This document shows, one piece after another, positions 10,368 through 22,300 of a stretch of 64,000 nt of DNA. Below the pieces are notes generated by a model. It was not told where the DNA came from, did not search any database, and saw only the letters and a list, made by a program, of their open reading frames with translations. Location of the stretch: NCBI RefSeq assembly GCF_000350225.1, contig NW_005179323.1, positions 1-64,000 on the forward strand, in the 5' to 3' direction. Made by a program: the position numbers and the translations under genes. Position 1 is the first letter of the stretch. Every line of letters starts with the position of its first letter. The DNA comes from Chondrus crispus. Taxonomy: Eukaryota; Rhodophyta; Florideophyceae; Gigartinales; Gigartinaceae.

Positions 10368-10565
10368 ATGAGCCAAGAGTTTGAGCCCTCGATCCGCTCC
10401 GAAGCGGCGGATCTGAGTCCGGCCGCTGCGCAGTCCCCATCCGCCTCGTCGGGCGACGGCGACGCAGGTCCTCGTGACCGCGAACCGTCGCTCGGTTCCT
10501 CCGAGGAAAGAGCGGCGGCGATGTTCGAACGCATAGCCGAATACATCGAGGAAGTCCGTACTTCC
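10368..10565 (+). CDS. N-terminal stub of element D gag
   Basis: The ATG lies 64 bases after the primer site and opens a frame of 66 codons that is cut off exactly where the LTR of tandem element B begins. The peptide is Ser/Ala/Glu-rich with a helical acidic end (ERAAAMFERIAEYIEEV), resembling the N-terminal parts of the neighbouring gags in composition and position. The frame continues by chance for about 30 codons into the LTR. The rest of D is not found after the B dimer, so this was truncated by rearrangement rather than by simple insertion. Confidence 0.5.
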
Positions 10566-11060
10566 TGTAATAATATGGATCCTTCCGGTTCGGTATTAAT
10601 CCGTCACGGAGGGGGTGTCCACGGTAGCGGTAAATTACAACGCCAGCAACCTCACTAGGAGGGTGGCTTGTGCGAGACCGAAACGGACGAAGGAAGATGC
10701 TACCCCTGAAGACGGGAGGTGAGTCCTAATTAGGAAGTTGGGGGCTAGCTCAGAGGGGATGGGGTAGCTGGTTTATTCTCCGGGAGGGAGGCAGTTCCTC
10801 TCTAGTACGTCTGCCTCCCTCGGGTCTCAAGCTACTGTACGACTACTGTACAGTAGCTATCATAACTACTGTAAGAGACACCTCCCGTGTACACGTGTGT
10901 CACTGTGCCCCTGGCACCACGTGTACACGGACCTGTAAACTAGAACACGTGTGCTGTCACTGCAGCTTGCACGTGTTCACTACACAACGTATGGTACCTG
11001 TAAATTAGGCCACTCTAGCTACTGTAGAGCGTCCGAGAACGGAATTGTCATACTTCTACA
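10566..11060 (-). repeat. Element B LTR, copy 1 (3' LTR of unit 1)
   Basis: 495 bp, TGTAATAAT...CTTCTACA on the plus strand. It contains AATAAA on the element strand at 10772-10777 as a possible polyadenylation signal, several CACGTG/ACACGTGT palindromes (10880-10980) and CTACTGTAC motifs. Its internal edge abuts a polypurine tract. Confidence 0.85.
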
Positions 11061-11073
11061 TTCCCCTCTTCTT
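11061..11073 (-). other. Polypurine tract of element B unit 1
   Basis: On the minus strand AAGAAGAGGGGAA lies directly against the 3' LTR, the expected plus-strand primer site for reverse transcription. Confidence 0.7.
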
Positions 11074-13210
11074 GGACTGCGCCACGCCCCGGGGCGCACT
11101 GTGTGTCCGTTAACACACGTGGCGATGTGGCCACGAGGCAGCTAAATTTCACTTCCAAAACGCGTGTGCGCCCTCTGCGTGCGCAGTGCCACGAGAGTAG
11201 CATCCACGTGTAGCGCGTACGCAATATTTTCGCAGATTTTCCGAATCGGTCTTTGCCAGCCTTTGGCGCACGGTGCCACTGCAGTAGCATCCACGTGTCG
11301 CCCGTGCCCTATAATTTTCCCAGATTTTCCGAATCGGTCTTGGTACCCCCTGTGCGGGCGGCGGCACGCGCCGCAATTTGCGACGGGTGTGTCGCGACTG
11401 CGGCATACTGTACGCATGGGCGCATACAGCGCGCGCAGCCGAGACAGGCTGAGGGAGACCCTTCGTGGGGAGGCGCGGTGGTGAGCGCATTTTCCCTAAT
11501 TGGGCCTTCCGAGCGCGACAGTCGACGGCGCGGGCGCGGGCGCGGGCAGCGAGGCTGCAGCAGGGAGCCGTGCACCGGGTGCAGTGCGGCGCGAGGGTGC
11601 CGGACGTGTTCATGGTCTCCCGCAATGGGGTTCGTCCGTCATCGGGGTTGTCTTCCTTCGTACTGTTCGGCGACGCCCGGTGCCTGCGCTCTCCCGTACA
11701 GGGTTTCTTCCAGCGGCTATCGTCGTCGCTGCGTCCATGATGGGTCGTTCGTGCGTAATTAATATCCATGTGGGGTCGGGACTTCGCCTTCGTTAGGCTA
11801 GTGACTGCCCGATCGGGTTTTTCCTTTGCCATAAAAAACGGCCTTTTTGCCAGTAAAACGTGCCTGGATTTCTCGTCTTCGAGGCTTGTCATCGTAAATT
11901 AACGAGCTCCCATTGGACATTCCCTAAAATGGTCGTGCCTCAAACCGCCTCTTAGAACCGCCACCAATTTCCTTTTGGGCGTTCCCATTGGGCATTACCA
12001 TTTTTGGTCGATTTTTCACGTAACGCGCTCCACTCTCGTCCACCAGCTTGCCTCTGACGCGACCTTTGGAGGCGGAATTTGGAGCTTGTCGCCCTCCTTG
12101 GGATGACCGCTGCGTCAGCTTGCTCGCATCCTTTCCCCTTCTGCTGCTCTAGACTTCGGCGCCGTCCCGACCGGGTTTCCATTAGTTTTCCCAGAGGGGT
12201 CTTCTCTCGTCATGGGGACCTTCCCAACGTGGTCTCGATTGGGTTTTCCCTGGGGGCTCCGTCCGGACGGGTCTTTCTCGGCCGTAATTGTCCGTCTTGT
12301 CGGTCTTTCGCCGTTCTCCCGACAGGGTTTACAGGTATATCCCAAGCGGGTTGGCTGACCTATTTGGGCTCCTGCACAGTTCCGAATCTCACTTTAAAAA
12401 TTCGGAAGCCTTACCCCTCTTCTTTGAGTGCGCCACGTCCTCGGGGCGGCCATTATGTTCGTGGCCCGCGCCCGCTAGCCTCCTTCAAGCGGCCGTTGTA
12501 CGGACGTAACCGACGCCACGGGACCATTGCGAAAGTGGCCCAAGCCGGCCCGGTGTGAACTCCCTTCGGGTCGTGATTAGGCGTCGGTTCGCCTCCGCGA
12601 CGCCTCTGCACGGCGGCATTGGACCTCACGGTACTCCTCCGAACTCGGACACACGGTCTATTCCCGTCAAGCCTTCCGTGCCCTTTCGGGAGTCCTTGCT
12701 GCTTCTGTCCTTTGAGGAAGGCCGGCACATTCCCGTGTGACAGAGGGGAGCAGGTCACCTCTCTCGCGTCCGCCCGTCCTGTGGTCGTGTCGCTTCTCCT
12801 GCCCCTTGCGTTATTCTCCGCCATCGGACGACTCCCTCCCACGCAATGATTAGGAGGCAGGCCCGCCGCCGAAGGGGCGTGGGCTACGGAGCAACGCCTT
12901 TCAGGCCGACAAGTGCGCACAGTACCTCCACGGACGTAATTCAGGGCGAAACCCACTGGGGCACCCCTCCGCCGCCGGGACGAATTCCGCGAACGGTGGC
13001 TATAAATACGGACGCGGCGGCCTCCCTACCGCCTACAAGTCCGCCGCTCGACTCCACGTCCTTCACCTCGGAACCCACCTGGGACGACCGACCCGGGCGG
13101 TACGGGAAATCGTCAGTTATACGAGCTCGCCCCTTTGGGGTTCCTCTCCCCTTTTTGACAGATTCCCACTTGACTGCCGTCCACCACCAGGGGTCGACCA
13201 CTTATCCTTT
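11074..13210 (-). other. Untranslated 3' region of element B unit 1
   Basis: About 2.1 kb between the gag stop and the polypurine tract. Frames of up to 247 codons exist on both strands, but they have arginine/proline-rich composition and no domain, and I regard them as chance frames in GC-rich DNA. It includes a direct repeat around CCACGTGT...AGATTTTCCGAATCGGTCTT (about 11199-11262 and 11289-11342). There is no detectable pol remnant. Confidence 0.5.
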
Positions 13211-16200
13211 TTAAAAGGACGTCAGTATTTTTCCGAGACGGGTGGTACAGTCTACCAGGAGGACTACATACCCTGGGGGAACTGTAATAAAATCCCTTCT
13301 GGGTTTCTTCTGTCCTTTCCCAGGTAACGTTTCGGCAACCGCGACGCGTACGGGATTAGTTGACCGCCAACGACAGAGGTGCGGTCGCTTCTCCAACGCT
13401 CCGTCGACCTTGAAAGTTTCACCCGTTCGGGACTTAAGAATATTCCGAGTCCGGCCTCGTGCCCTGTTCTTTTTCGGGGTTTTCTTAAACGTCCGTTGTG
13501 GTCTGTTCGCCTTTTTGGGCTTGTCCGATCTCGGAAACTTGGGAGTGAACTGCGGTTGGCGGAGCATACCCCCTATTAAAAGGACCTTTTCGGACTGTCC
13601 TTTCCTAGGTTCCCTTTGCAGTTCGGTCTGTGCGGTCAAGCAACCCTGCCCATAACGGACCAACTTTTGGTGGCGCCCCCTCACTTGTAAATTCGAGGGG
13701 GCGTGGGGGCGTTGCCGTCCGCGACGAATTCGAGGCACACGAGGGGTACCCTTTGTGGGCTCGTATTTTTCCCAGTTGGGGGTTCGTCTCCAACCCCCTG
13801 AAAGGGTCGAGCCTTTGTGTCCCGTATGGGGCTTCGAGTGCCGTGTGTCAAGACGTCCTCGGGGCTGTGGTTCCGATCTCGCCCCGACGGGTGTGGACCG
13901 CTTTCGTTCATTTAGTCTCGGCAAAGACCTGTCTCGAGGGATGAGACAAACCTCTACAGTGTGGTCCGGCCTCGGCTTTTCTTCTTCCCTTGCGGGTCCA
14001 GCGACATCCTTGCGGCCGTTTAACGCTTCTAATTCCCGGACCAGACGCGCAATGTCCTGTCGAAAGGAATTGCGTTCTCGGTGAGAAAGTAACCGAACTC
14101 GTAGGTCTTCCGTTAAATCGGGACAGCAAGGCCGGCTCGGAGAGAGGCATAAAGGGCAGGGGGTCTCGTCGTCGGAAGAACTTCTCCGTCGACCCGAGCG
14201 GGACAGTTTCCCACCAGTGGGCCCCGGGCTTGACTTTCCTCTCTTCTTTTCGGCCCTTTTTCCTTGAGAGGACCTTGATATACGTTTACCGGTCTCGCGA
14301 TTTCGTCCCAAACGGTTGTCTTCGGGAGCGCCTCCGGGCGGCTCGTCACAAGCCCCGCAGGGAATAGTGCCCCTATTTCCCTTACGGTCTTCTCTGTTGG
14401 CCTGGCTTTGGTCCTTTTCGGGCGCTGCCACCACCACCTCGCTGGCATTAATTCTTTCTTCCCTCGAGGGTACTTTTTCGGACTCCGAATCGGTGGGGAC
14501 CTTCTTGCCCTTACGGGATCTTCTGGTCCGCCGTTTCCGATGGCTTTCGCTATGGACTGTAGCGGACGCATACCCCTTCGCCTTGAAGTTCCGCTCCCTA
14601 AGGGCGAGCATCCGGACTCGATCCTCCTTGGAGAGTCCGTGACAGCACGGCCGGTACACGGAAAGGCATATCCGACAACGGTCGACTCTGTGCGATGGGT
14701 CTAACCTCGAGTGGCGGCTTCGAAAGCCGACATCCCCTCTGGGGTCGCGCCACGGCCACTCCCCGTTTGAGTACTCCTCTTTCCATAGGGACGTCTTAGA
14801 CTTCTGTGGCGTACTCCCTACGTCCCTGGGGGTTTTCGTCCCTGAGCAGGATGTGGTATCCGTGGTGTGGTTCCCTAGAGGCGACTGCACAGCCGCCGCT
14901 TCCACGGTCATACCGAGAGGAGAGTCACAAACACCGTTGGCCTCCTTGACAGGACACGTTTCGGGCGACTCATCTGAAATGAGCAAACTACTATGCGGAC
15001 GTCCCGTTCGGGGTCGAAGGTGGTACCGGCTTCTCGTGACCGCCGGATAGTTTTTCCCACCCCTGTAGGCGATCCCGACGCCCTCAGCGTACTGCTTTAG
15101 CTCTGTAAAGGCTACGCGGGGGTGCGTCGTAAGATGATGACGCATCTGAGTACGGATGGCCGGAAGGAGCCCTTCCACAAAGAGCGACTTGAGCCGATTA
15201 TCGGAGAAGACATTTCCGCAACGGAGTGTTTTCTTCCAGAGACAGTCTCCGTACTCCGCTTCCGTCATCCTAGGACTTTGTATAAAGCCCGTCACCTCAG
15301 CGAAGGCCTCGGCAATGACCTCGTTTGTCGCGAACGTCCTGAGTAGGTAGTTTACGGCCTCGGGGTACGACGATAACATTTCGTCCCTGCGGGCATCGAC
15401 CACCCCGAATTCTCCCACAATACGGGACTGCACCTTTGCCAAGGCCGTGCCAGTCATGAAGAACTGGAAGCACCAGACGGCCGCTCCCTCATGCACGCCG
15501 TTCTGGTTGCACGCCGCCGTAAACCTGGAGAGGAAATTTAGCACCGCAATCGGGTCGTCTCCACTGAAGGTCACGCCCTTCATCTGTAGGGCCATCCGCT
15601 TTCCGGCCCTCGAAACCATGCTGGCAACCTTGGCGTTGTATCGTCCCGAACGGTTGTGCAGCCGATATCGGCGGTAATCCATGACCTTTTTAAAGAGGTC
15701 GTTTAGGGGGCGAATCCGACGCACATGCCTCACGTCGACTTCAAAATCGTCCGCCGAGGAGTCTGTTTCGTCCCTCGTGGAGTCACTAGCTTCCGATCCG
15801 TCGGTCTCGTATCCCTTGCCCTCGACCTTTCTCCGGTACTTCTGCGTCGGCAGCACTACGCGACCGGCCCCGGGCGGAAACGTGGGTGGCTGTCCCATCT
15901 CTTGGGCTTGAAGTCGGCCATCGCGCTCTTCTCCACCCCACGGGGTCTCACGTCCCATATGAGGGTACTGCGGCCGCGCGTTCCCACGCGTCAGCGACGG
16001 CGGTAGTACGTCCGTTGTCGCCAGAGGCAGTCGCTCTAGCTGCGGCGCTCGAGCGCGCACCTCTGCCCGGGTAACGTCCGCCACGGTTGAAGTGATCGTG
16101 TCCCAAAAGGGGCCGCGTCCGACTACTTCGTCCACGGCGCTCCTTACGAGGGTCCGGCTGTGATCCTCAACGATCTTTCGGAGCGTGCTTGTCAATTGCG

Positions 16201-16630
16201 CCTCCACGGCGGCCGTTACCCGGCGGTCCAACTCGGACGTTATCCATTTCTCCAATATGGACCTTTGGCCGCGGTGGCCCGGTGTGGCTGGGATCTTCGC
16301 GGCGCCTCTGAGCTGCATGATCCCTTCTGGGCAATCGGCCACCACTGTAACCGGCTTTGCTCCAGTTTGGTCGTGTTGGCGTCTTTTGAGGAGCTCCCCT
16401 TCCAGCGAAGGGGCGGACGTCGCACACGTCTGCGATCTCGTCCTTTTGCAGGTCAACTTCTCACTGTAAGCCGTGCGGGCCTTCGTCGGGAGGCTGCGCA
16501 TTTCCGAGCGGGATGACGTTCCTAGCACGGGAACTCTGCAAGGGAGGCATGGAGCGTGCTCTTTTGAGCCTGGTGGCCTCGACCTTTGCAGGATGTTGTC
16601 TCTCAATTTGCAACCGTCTTCAATCTCCAT
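13211..16630 (-). CDS. Gag protein of element B, unit 1
   Basis: 1,139 residues from ATG at 16630, only about 50 bp inside the 5' LTR. Order: a basic N-terminus; a helical region including ILEKWITSELDRRVTAAVEAQ (~130-200); an acidic linker; a conserved Gag core from RPLNDLFKKVMDYRRYRL to about residue 530; then a long basic, Ser/Arg-rich tail. The tail contains two related Cys motifs, CRICLSVYRPCC and CPLCLSPSRPCC, each followed by (S/T)(K/E)(E/D)..RVR(M/L)L..RERN. These sit where a zinc knuckle is expected, but the knuckle His is replaced by Arg, giving CX2CX6CC. The core aligns well with element A gag. The C-terminal ~400 residues are strongly basic and may bind RNA. It is a single uninterrupted frame, unusually long for a gag. 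Confidence 0.8.
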   Translation of the reverse strand: MEIEDGCKLRDNILQRSRPPGSKEHAPCLPCRVPVLGTSSRSEMRSLPTKARTAYSEKLTCKRTRSQTCATSAPSLEGELLKRRQHDQTGAKPVTVVADCPEGIMQLRGAAKIPATPGHRGQRSILEKWITSELDRRVTAAVEAQLTSTLRKIVEDHSRTLVRSAVDEVVGRGPFWDTITSTVADVTRAEVRARAPQLERLPLATTDVLPPSLTRGNARPQYPHMGRETPWGGEERDGRLQAQEMGQPPTFPPGAGRVVLPTQKYRRKVEGKGYETDGSEASDSTRDETDSSADDFEVDVRHVRRIRPLNDLFKKVMDYRRYRLHNRSGRYNAKVASMVSRAGKRMALQMKGVTFSGDDPIAVLNFLSRFTAACNQNGVHEGAAVWCFQFFMTGTALAKVQSRIVGEFGVVDARRDEMLSSYPEAVNYLLRTFATNEVIAEAFAEVTGFIQSPRMTEAEYGDCLWKKTLRCGNVFSDNRLKSLFVEGLLPAIRTQMRHHLTTHPRVAFTELKQYAEGVGIAYRGGKNYPAVTRSRYHLRPRTGRPHSSLLISDESPETCPVKEANGVCDSPLGMTVEAAAVQSPLGNHTTDTTSCSGTKTPRDVGSTPQKSKTSLWKEEYSNGEWPWRDPRGDVGFRSRHSRLDPSHRVDRCRICLSVYRPCCHGLSKEDRVRMLALRERNFKAKGYASATVHSESHRKRRTRRSRKGKKVPTDSESEKVPSREERINASEVVVAAPEKDQSQANREDRKGNRGTIPCGACDEPPGGAPEDNRLGRNRETGKRISRSSQGKRAEKKRGKSSPGPTGGKLSRSGRRRSSSDDETPCPLCLSPSRPCCPDLTEDLRVRLLSHRERNSFRQDIARLVRELEALNGRKDVAGPAREEEKPRPDHTVEVCLIPRDRSLPRLNERKRSTPVGARSEPQPRGRLDTRHSKPHTGHKGSTLSGGWRRTPNWEKYEPTKGTPRVPRIRRGRQRPHAPSNLQVRGRHQKLVRYGQGCLTAQTELQREPRKGQSEKVLLIGGMLRQPQFTPKFPRSDKPKKANRPQRTFKKTPKKNRARGRTRNILKSRTGETFKVDGALEKRPHLCRWRSTNPVRVAVAETLPGKGQKKPRRDFITVPPGYVVLLVDCTTRLGKILTSF

Positions 16631-16664
16631 TCCGAATCGGATCTCGTGAATTCCTAGAAGCTTT

Positions 16665-16680
16665 CTAGGTTCGGAGACCA
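16665..16680 (-). other. Primer-binding site of element B unit 1
   Basis: Minus strand TGGTCTCCGAACCTAG, two bases inside the LTR. It differs at two positions from the site shared by elements C and D, so a related or identical tRNA primer is likely. Confidence 0.6.
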
Positions 16681-16682
16681 GT

Positions 16683-17177
16683 TGTAATAATATGGATCCT
16701 TCCGGTTCGGTATTAATCCGTCACGGAGGGGGTGTCCACGGTAGCGGTAAATTACAACGCCAGCAACCTCACTAGGAGGGTGGCTTGTGCGAGACCGAAA
16801 CGGACGAAGGAAGATGCTACCCCTGAAGACGGGAGGTGAGTCCTAATTAGGAAGTTGGGGGCTAGCTCAGAGGGGATGGGGTAGCTGGTTTATTCTCCGG
16901 GAGGGAGGCAGTTCCTCTCTAGTACGTCTGCCTCCCTCGGGTCTCAAGCTACTGTACGACTACTGTACAGTAGCTATCATAACTACTGTAAGAGACACCT
17001 CCCGTGTACACGTGTGTCACTGTGCCCCTGGCACCACGTGTACACGGACCTGTAAACTAGAACACGTGTGCTGTCACTGCAGCTTGCACGTGTTCACTAC
17101 ACAACGTATGGTACCTGTAAATTAGGCCACTCTAGCTACTGTAGAGCGTCCGAGAACGGAATTGTCATACTTCTACA
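16683..17177 (-). repeat. Element B LTR, shared middle copy
   Basis: 495 bp, same sequence as the other two LTRs by eye. It serves as 5' LTR of unit 1 and 3' LTR of unit 2, the hallmark of a recombination-derived tandem. AATAAA on the element strand lies at 16889-16894. Confidence 0.85.
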
Positions 17178-17190
17178 TTCCCCTCTTCTT
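17178..17190 (-). other. Polypurine tract of element B unit 2
   Basis: Minus strand AAGAAGAGGGGAA adjoining the middle LTR; same as in unit 1. Confidence 0.7.
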
Positions 17191-19327
17191 GGACTGCGCC
17201 ACGCCCCGGGGCGCACTGTGTGTCCGTTAACACACGTGGCGATGTGGCCACGAGGCAGCTAAATTTCACTTCCAAAACGCGTGTGCGCCCTCTGCGTGCG
17301 CAGTGCCACGAGAGTAGCATCCACGTGTAGCGCGTACGCAATATTTTCGCAGATTTTCCGAATCGGTCTTTGCCAGCCTTTGGCGCACGGTGCCACTGCA
17401 GTAGCATCCACGTGTCGCCCGTGCCCTATAATTTTCCCAGATTTTCCGAATCGGTCTTGGTACCCCCTGTGCGGGCGGCGGCACGCGCCGCAATTTGCGA
17501 CGGGTGTGTCGCAACTGCGGCATACTGTACGCATGGGCGCATACAGCGCGCGCAGCCGAGACAGGCTGAGGGAGACCCTTCGTGGGGAGGCGCGGTGGTG
17601 AGCGCATTTTCCCTAATTGGGCCTTCCGAGCGCGACAGTCGACGGCGCGGGCGCGGGCGCGGGCAGCGAGGCTGCAGCAGGGAGCCGTGCACCGGGTGCA
17701 GTGCGGCGCGAGGGTGCCGGACGTGTTCATGGTCTCCCGCAATGGGGTTCGTCCGTCATCGGGGTTGTCTTCCTTCGTACTGTTCGGCGACGCCCGGTGC
17801 CTGCGCTCTCCCGTACAGGGTTTCTTCCAGCGGCTATCGTCGTCGCTGCGTCCATGATGGGTCGTTCGTGCGTAATTAATATCCATGTGGGGTCGGGACT
17901 TCGCCTTCGTTAGGCTAGTGACTGCCCGATCGGGTTTTTCCTTTGCCATAAAAAACGGCCTTTTTGCCAGTAAAACGTGCCTGGATTTCTCGTCTTCGAG
18001 GCTTGTCATCGTAAATTAACGAGCTCCCATTGGACATTCCCTAAAATGGTCGTGCCTCAAACCGCCTCTTAGAACCGCCACCAATTTCCTTTTGGGCGTT
18101 CCCATTGGGCATTACCATTTTTGGTCGATTTTTCACGTAACGCGCTCCACTCTCGTCCACCAGCTTGCCTCTGACGCGACCTTTGGAGGCGGAATTTGGA
18201 GCTTGTCGCCCTCCTTGGGATGACCGCTGCGTCAGCTTGCTCGCATCCTTTCCCCTTCTGCTGCTCTAGACTTCGGCGCCGTCCCGACCGGGTTTCCATT
18301 AGTTTTCCCAGAGGGGTCTTCTCTCGTCATGGGGACCTTCCCAACGTGGTCTCGATTGGGTTTTCCCTGGGGGCTCCGTCCGGACGGGTCTTTCTCGGCC
18401 GTAATTGTCCGTCTTGTCGGTCTTTCGCCGTTCTCCCGACAGGGTTTACAGGTATATCCCAAGCGGGTTGGCTGACCTATTTGGGCTCCTGCACAGTTCC
18501 GAATCTCACTTTAAAAATTCGGAAGCCTTACCCCTCTTCTTTGAGTGCGCCACGTCCTCGGGGCGGCCATTATGTTCGTGGCCCGCGCCCGCTAGCCTCC
18601 TTCAAGCGGCCGTTGTACGGACGTAACCGACGCCACGGGACCATTGCGAAAGTGGCCCAAGCCGGCCCGGTGTGAACTCCCTTCGGGTCGTGATTAGGCG
18701 TCGGTTCGCCTCCGCGACGCCTCTGCACGGCGGCATTGGACCTCACGGTACTCCTCCGAACTCGGACACACGGTCTATTCCCGTCAAGCCTTCCGTGCCC
18801 TTTCGGGAGTCCTTGCTGCTTCTGTCCTTTGAGGAAGGCCGGCACATTCCCGTGTGACAGAGGGGAGCAGGTCACCTCTCTCGCGTCCGCCCGTCCTGTG
18901 GTCGTGTCGCTTCTCCTGCCCCTTGCGTTATTCTCCGCCATCGGACGACTCCCTCCCACGCAATGATTAGGAGGCAGGCCCGCCGCCGAAGGGGCGTGGG
19001 CTACGGAGCAACGCCTTTCAGGCCGACAAGTGCGCACAGTACCTCCACGGACGTAATTCAGGGCGAAACCCACTGGGGCACCCCTCCGCCGCCGGGACGA
19101 ATTCCGCGAACGGTGGCTATAAATACGGACGCGGCGGCCTCCCTACCGCCTACAAGTCCGCCGCTCGACTCCACGTCCTTCACCTCGGAACCCACCTGGG
19201 ACGACCGACCCGGGCGGTACGGGAAATAGTCAGTTATACGAGCTCGCCCCTTTGGGGTTCCTCTCCCCTTTTTGACAGATTCCCACTTGACTGCCGTCCA
19301 CCACCAGGGGTCGACCACTTATCCTTT
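17191..19327 (-). other. Untranslated 3' region of element B unit 2
   Basis: Second copy of the 2.1-kb non-coding tail. I noticed only two differences from unit 1: G to A near 17513 and C to A near 19229. Confidence 0.5.
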
Positions 19328-22300
19328 TTAAAAGGACGTCAGTATTTTTCCGAGACGGGTGGTACAGTCTACCAGGAGGACTACATACCCTGGGGGAACT
19401 GTAATAAAATCCCTTCTGGGTTTCTTCTGTCCTTTCCCAGGTAACGTTTCGGCAACCGCGACGCGTACGGGATTAGTTGACCGCCAACGACAGAGGTGCG
19501 GTCGCTTCTCCAACGCTCCGTCGACCTTGAAAGTTTCACCCGTTCGGGACTTAAGAATATTCCGAGTCCGGCCTCGTGCCCTGTTCTTTTTCGGGGTTTT
19601 CTTAAACGTCCGTTGTGGTCTGTTCGCCTTTTTGGGCTTGTCCGATCTCGGAAACTTGGGAGTGAACTGCGGTTGGCGGAGCATACCCCCTATTAAAAGG
19701 ACCTTTTCGGACTGTCCTTTCCTAGGTTCCCTTTGCAGTTCGGTCTGTGCGGTCAAGCAACCCTGCCCATAACGGACCAACTTTTGGTGGCGCCCCCTCA
19801 CTTGTAAATTCGAGGGGGCGTGGGGGCGTTGCCGTCCGCGACGAATTCGAGGCACACGAGGGGTACCCTTTGTGGGCTCGTATTTTTCCCAGTTGGGGGT
19901 TCGTCTCCAACCCCCTGAAAGGGTCGAGCCTTTGTGTCCCGTATGGGGCTTCGAGTGCCGTGTGTCAAGACGTCCTCGGGGCTGTGGTTCCGATCTCGCC
20001 CCGACGGGTGTGGACCGCTTTCGTTCATTTAGTCTCGGCAAAGACCTGTCTCGAGGGATGAGACAAACCTCTACAGTGTGGTCCGGCCTCGGCTTTTCTT
20101 CTTCCCTTGCGGGTCCAGCGACATCCTTGCGGCCGTTTAACGCTTCTAATTCCCGGACCAGACGCGCAATGTCCTGTCGAAAGGAATTGCGTTCTCGGTG
20201 AGAAAGTAACCGAACTCGTAGGTCTTCCGTTAAATCGGGACAGCAAGGCCGGCTCGGAGAGAGGCATAAAGGGCAGGGGGTCTCGTCGTCGGAAGAACTT
20301 CTCCGTCGACCCGAGCGGGACAGTTTCCCACCAGTGGGCCCCGGGCTTGACTTTCCTCTCTTCTTTTCGGCCCTTTTTCCTTGAGAGGACCTTGATATAC
20401 GTTTACCGGTCTCGCGATTTCGTCCCAAACGGTTGTCTTCGGGAGCGCCTCCGGGCGGCTCGTCACAAGCCCCGCAGGGAATAGTGCCCCTATTTCCCTT
20501 AGGGTCTTCTCCGTTGGCCTGGCTTTGGTCCTTTTCGGGCGCTGCCACCACCACCTCGCTGGCATTAATTCTTTCTTCCCTCGAGGGTACTTTTTCGGAC
20601 TCCGAATCGGTGGGGACCTTCTTGCCCTTACGGGATCTTCTGGTCCGCCGTTTCCGATGGCTTTCGCTATGGACTGTAGCGGACGCATACCCCTTCGCCT
20701 TGAAGTTCCGCTCCCTAAGGGCGAGCATCCGGACTCGATCCTCCTTGGAGAGTCCGTGACAGCACGGCCGGTACACGGAAAGGCATATCCGACAACGGTC
20801 GACTCTGTGCGATGGGTCTAACCTCGAGTGGGGGCTTCGAAAGCCGACATCCCCTCTGGGGTCGCGCCAGGGCCACTCCCCGTTTGGGTACTCCTCTTTC
20901 CATAGGGACGTCTTAGACTTCTGTGGCGTACTCCCTACGTCCCTGGGGGTTTTCGTCCCTGAGCAGGATGTGGTATCCGTGGTGTGGTTCCCTACAGGCG
21001 ACTGCACAGCCGCCGCTTCCACGGTCATACCGAGAGGAGAGTCACAAACACCGTTGGCCTCCTTGACAGGACACGTTTCGGGCGACTCATCTGAAATGAG
21101 CAAACTACTATGCGGACGTCCCGTTCGGGGTCGAAGGTGGTACCGGCTTCTCGTGACCGCCGGATAGTTTTTCCCACCCCTGTAGGCGATCCCGACGCCC
21201 TCAGCGTACTGCTTTAGCTCTGTAAAGGCTACGCGGGGGTGCGTCGTAAGATGATGACGCATCTGAGTACGGATGGCCGGAAGGAGCCCTTCCACAAAGA
21301 GCGACTTGAGCCGATTATCGGAGAAGACATTTCCGCAACGGAGTGTTTTCTTCCAGAGACAGTCTCCGTACTCCGCTTCCGTCATCCTAGGACTTTGTAT
21401 AAAGCCCGTCACCTCAGCGTAGGCCTCGGCAATGACCTCGTTTGTCGCGAACGTCCTGAGTAGGTAGTTTACGGCCTCGGGGTACGACGATAACATTTCG
21501 TCCCTGCGGGCATCGACCACCCCGAATTCTCCCAAAATACGGGACTGCACCTTTGCCAAGGCCGTGCCAGTCATGAAGAACTGGAAGCACCAGACGGCCG
21601 CTCCCTCATGCACGCCGTTCTGGTTGCACGCCGCCGTAAACCTGGAGAGGAAATTTAGCACCGCAATCGGGTCGTCTCCACTGAAGGTCACGCCCTTCAT
21701 CTGTAGGGCCATCCGCTTTCCGGCCCTCGAAACCGTGCTGGCCACCTTGGCGTTGTATCGTCCCGAACGGTTGTGCAGCCGATATCGGCGGTAATCCATG
21801 ACCTTTTTAAAGAGGTCGTTTAGGGGGCGAATCCGACGCACATGCCTCACGTCGACTTCAAAATCGTCCTCCGAGGAGTCTGTTTCGTCCCTCGTGGAGT
21901 CACTAGCTTCCGATCCGTCGGTCTCGTATCCCTTGCCCTCGACCTTTCTCCGGTACTTCTGCGTCGGCAGCACTACGCGACCGGCCCCGGGCGGAAACGT
22001 GGGTGGCTGTCCCATGTCTTGGGCTTGAAGTCGGCCATCGCGCTCTTCTCCACCCCACGGGGTCTCACGTCCCATATGAGGGTACTGCGGCCGCGCGTTC
22101 CCACGCGTCAGCGACGGCGGTAGTACGTCCGTTGTCGCCAGAGGCAGTCGCTCTAGCTGCGGCGCTCGAGCGCGCACCTCTGCCCGGGTAACGTCCGCCA
22201 CGGTTGAAGTGATCGTGTCCCAAAAGGGGCCGCGTCCGACTACTTCGTCCACGGCGCTCCTTACGAGGGTCCGGCTGTGATCCTCAACGATCTTTCGGAG

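Noticed and set aside
11149-12956. Frames of 150-250 codons downstream of element B gag (also at 17266-19073)
   Set aside because: Arg/Pro/Ser-rich chance frames in GC-rich DNA, overlapping on both strands, without motifs.
13242-16516. Many plus-strand frames antisense to element B gag
   Set aside because: Shadows of the high-GC gag frame; no domain, and the structural signals (primer site, polypurine tract) fix the minus orientation.
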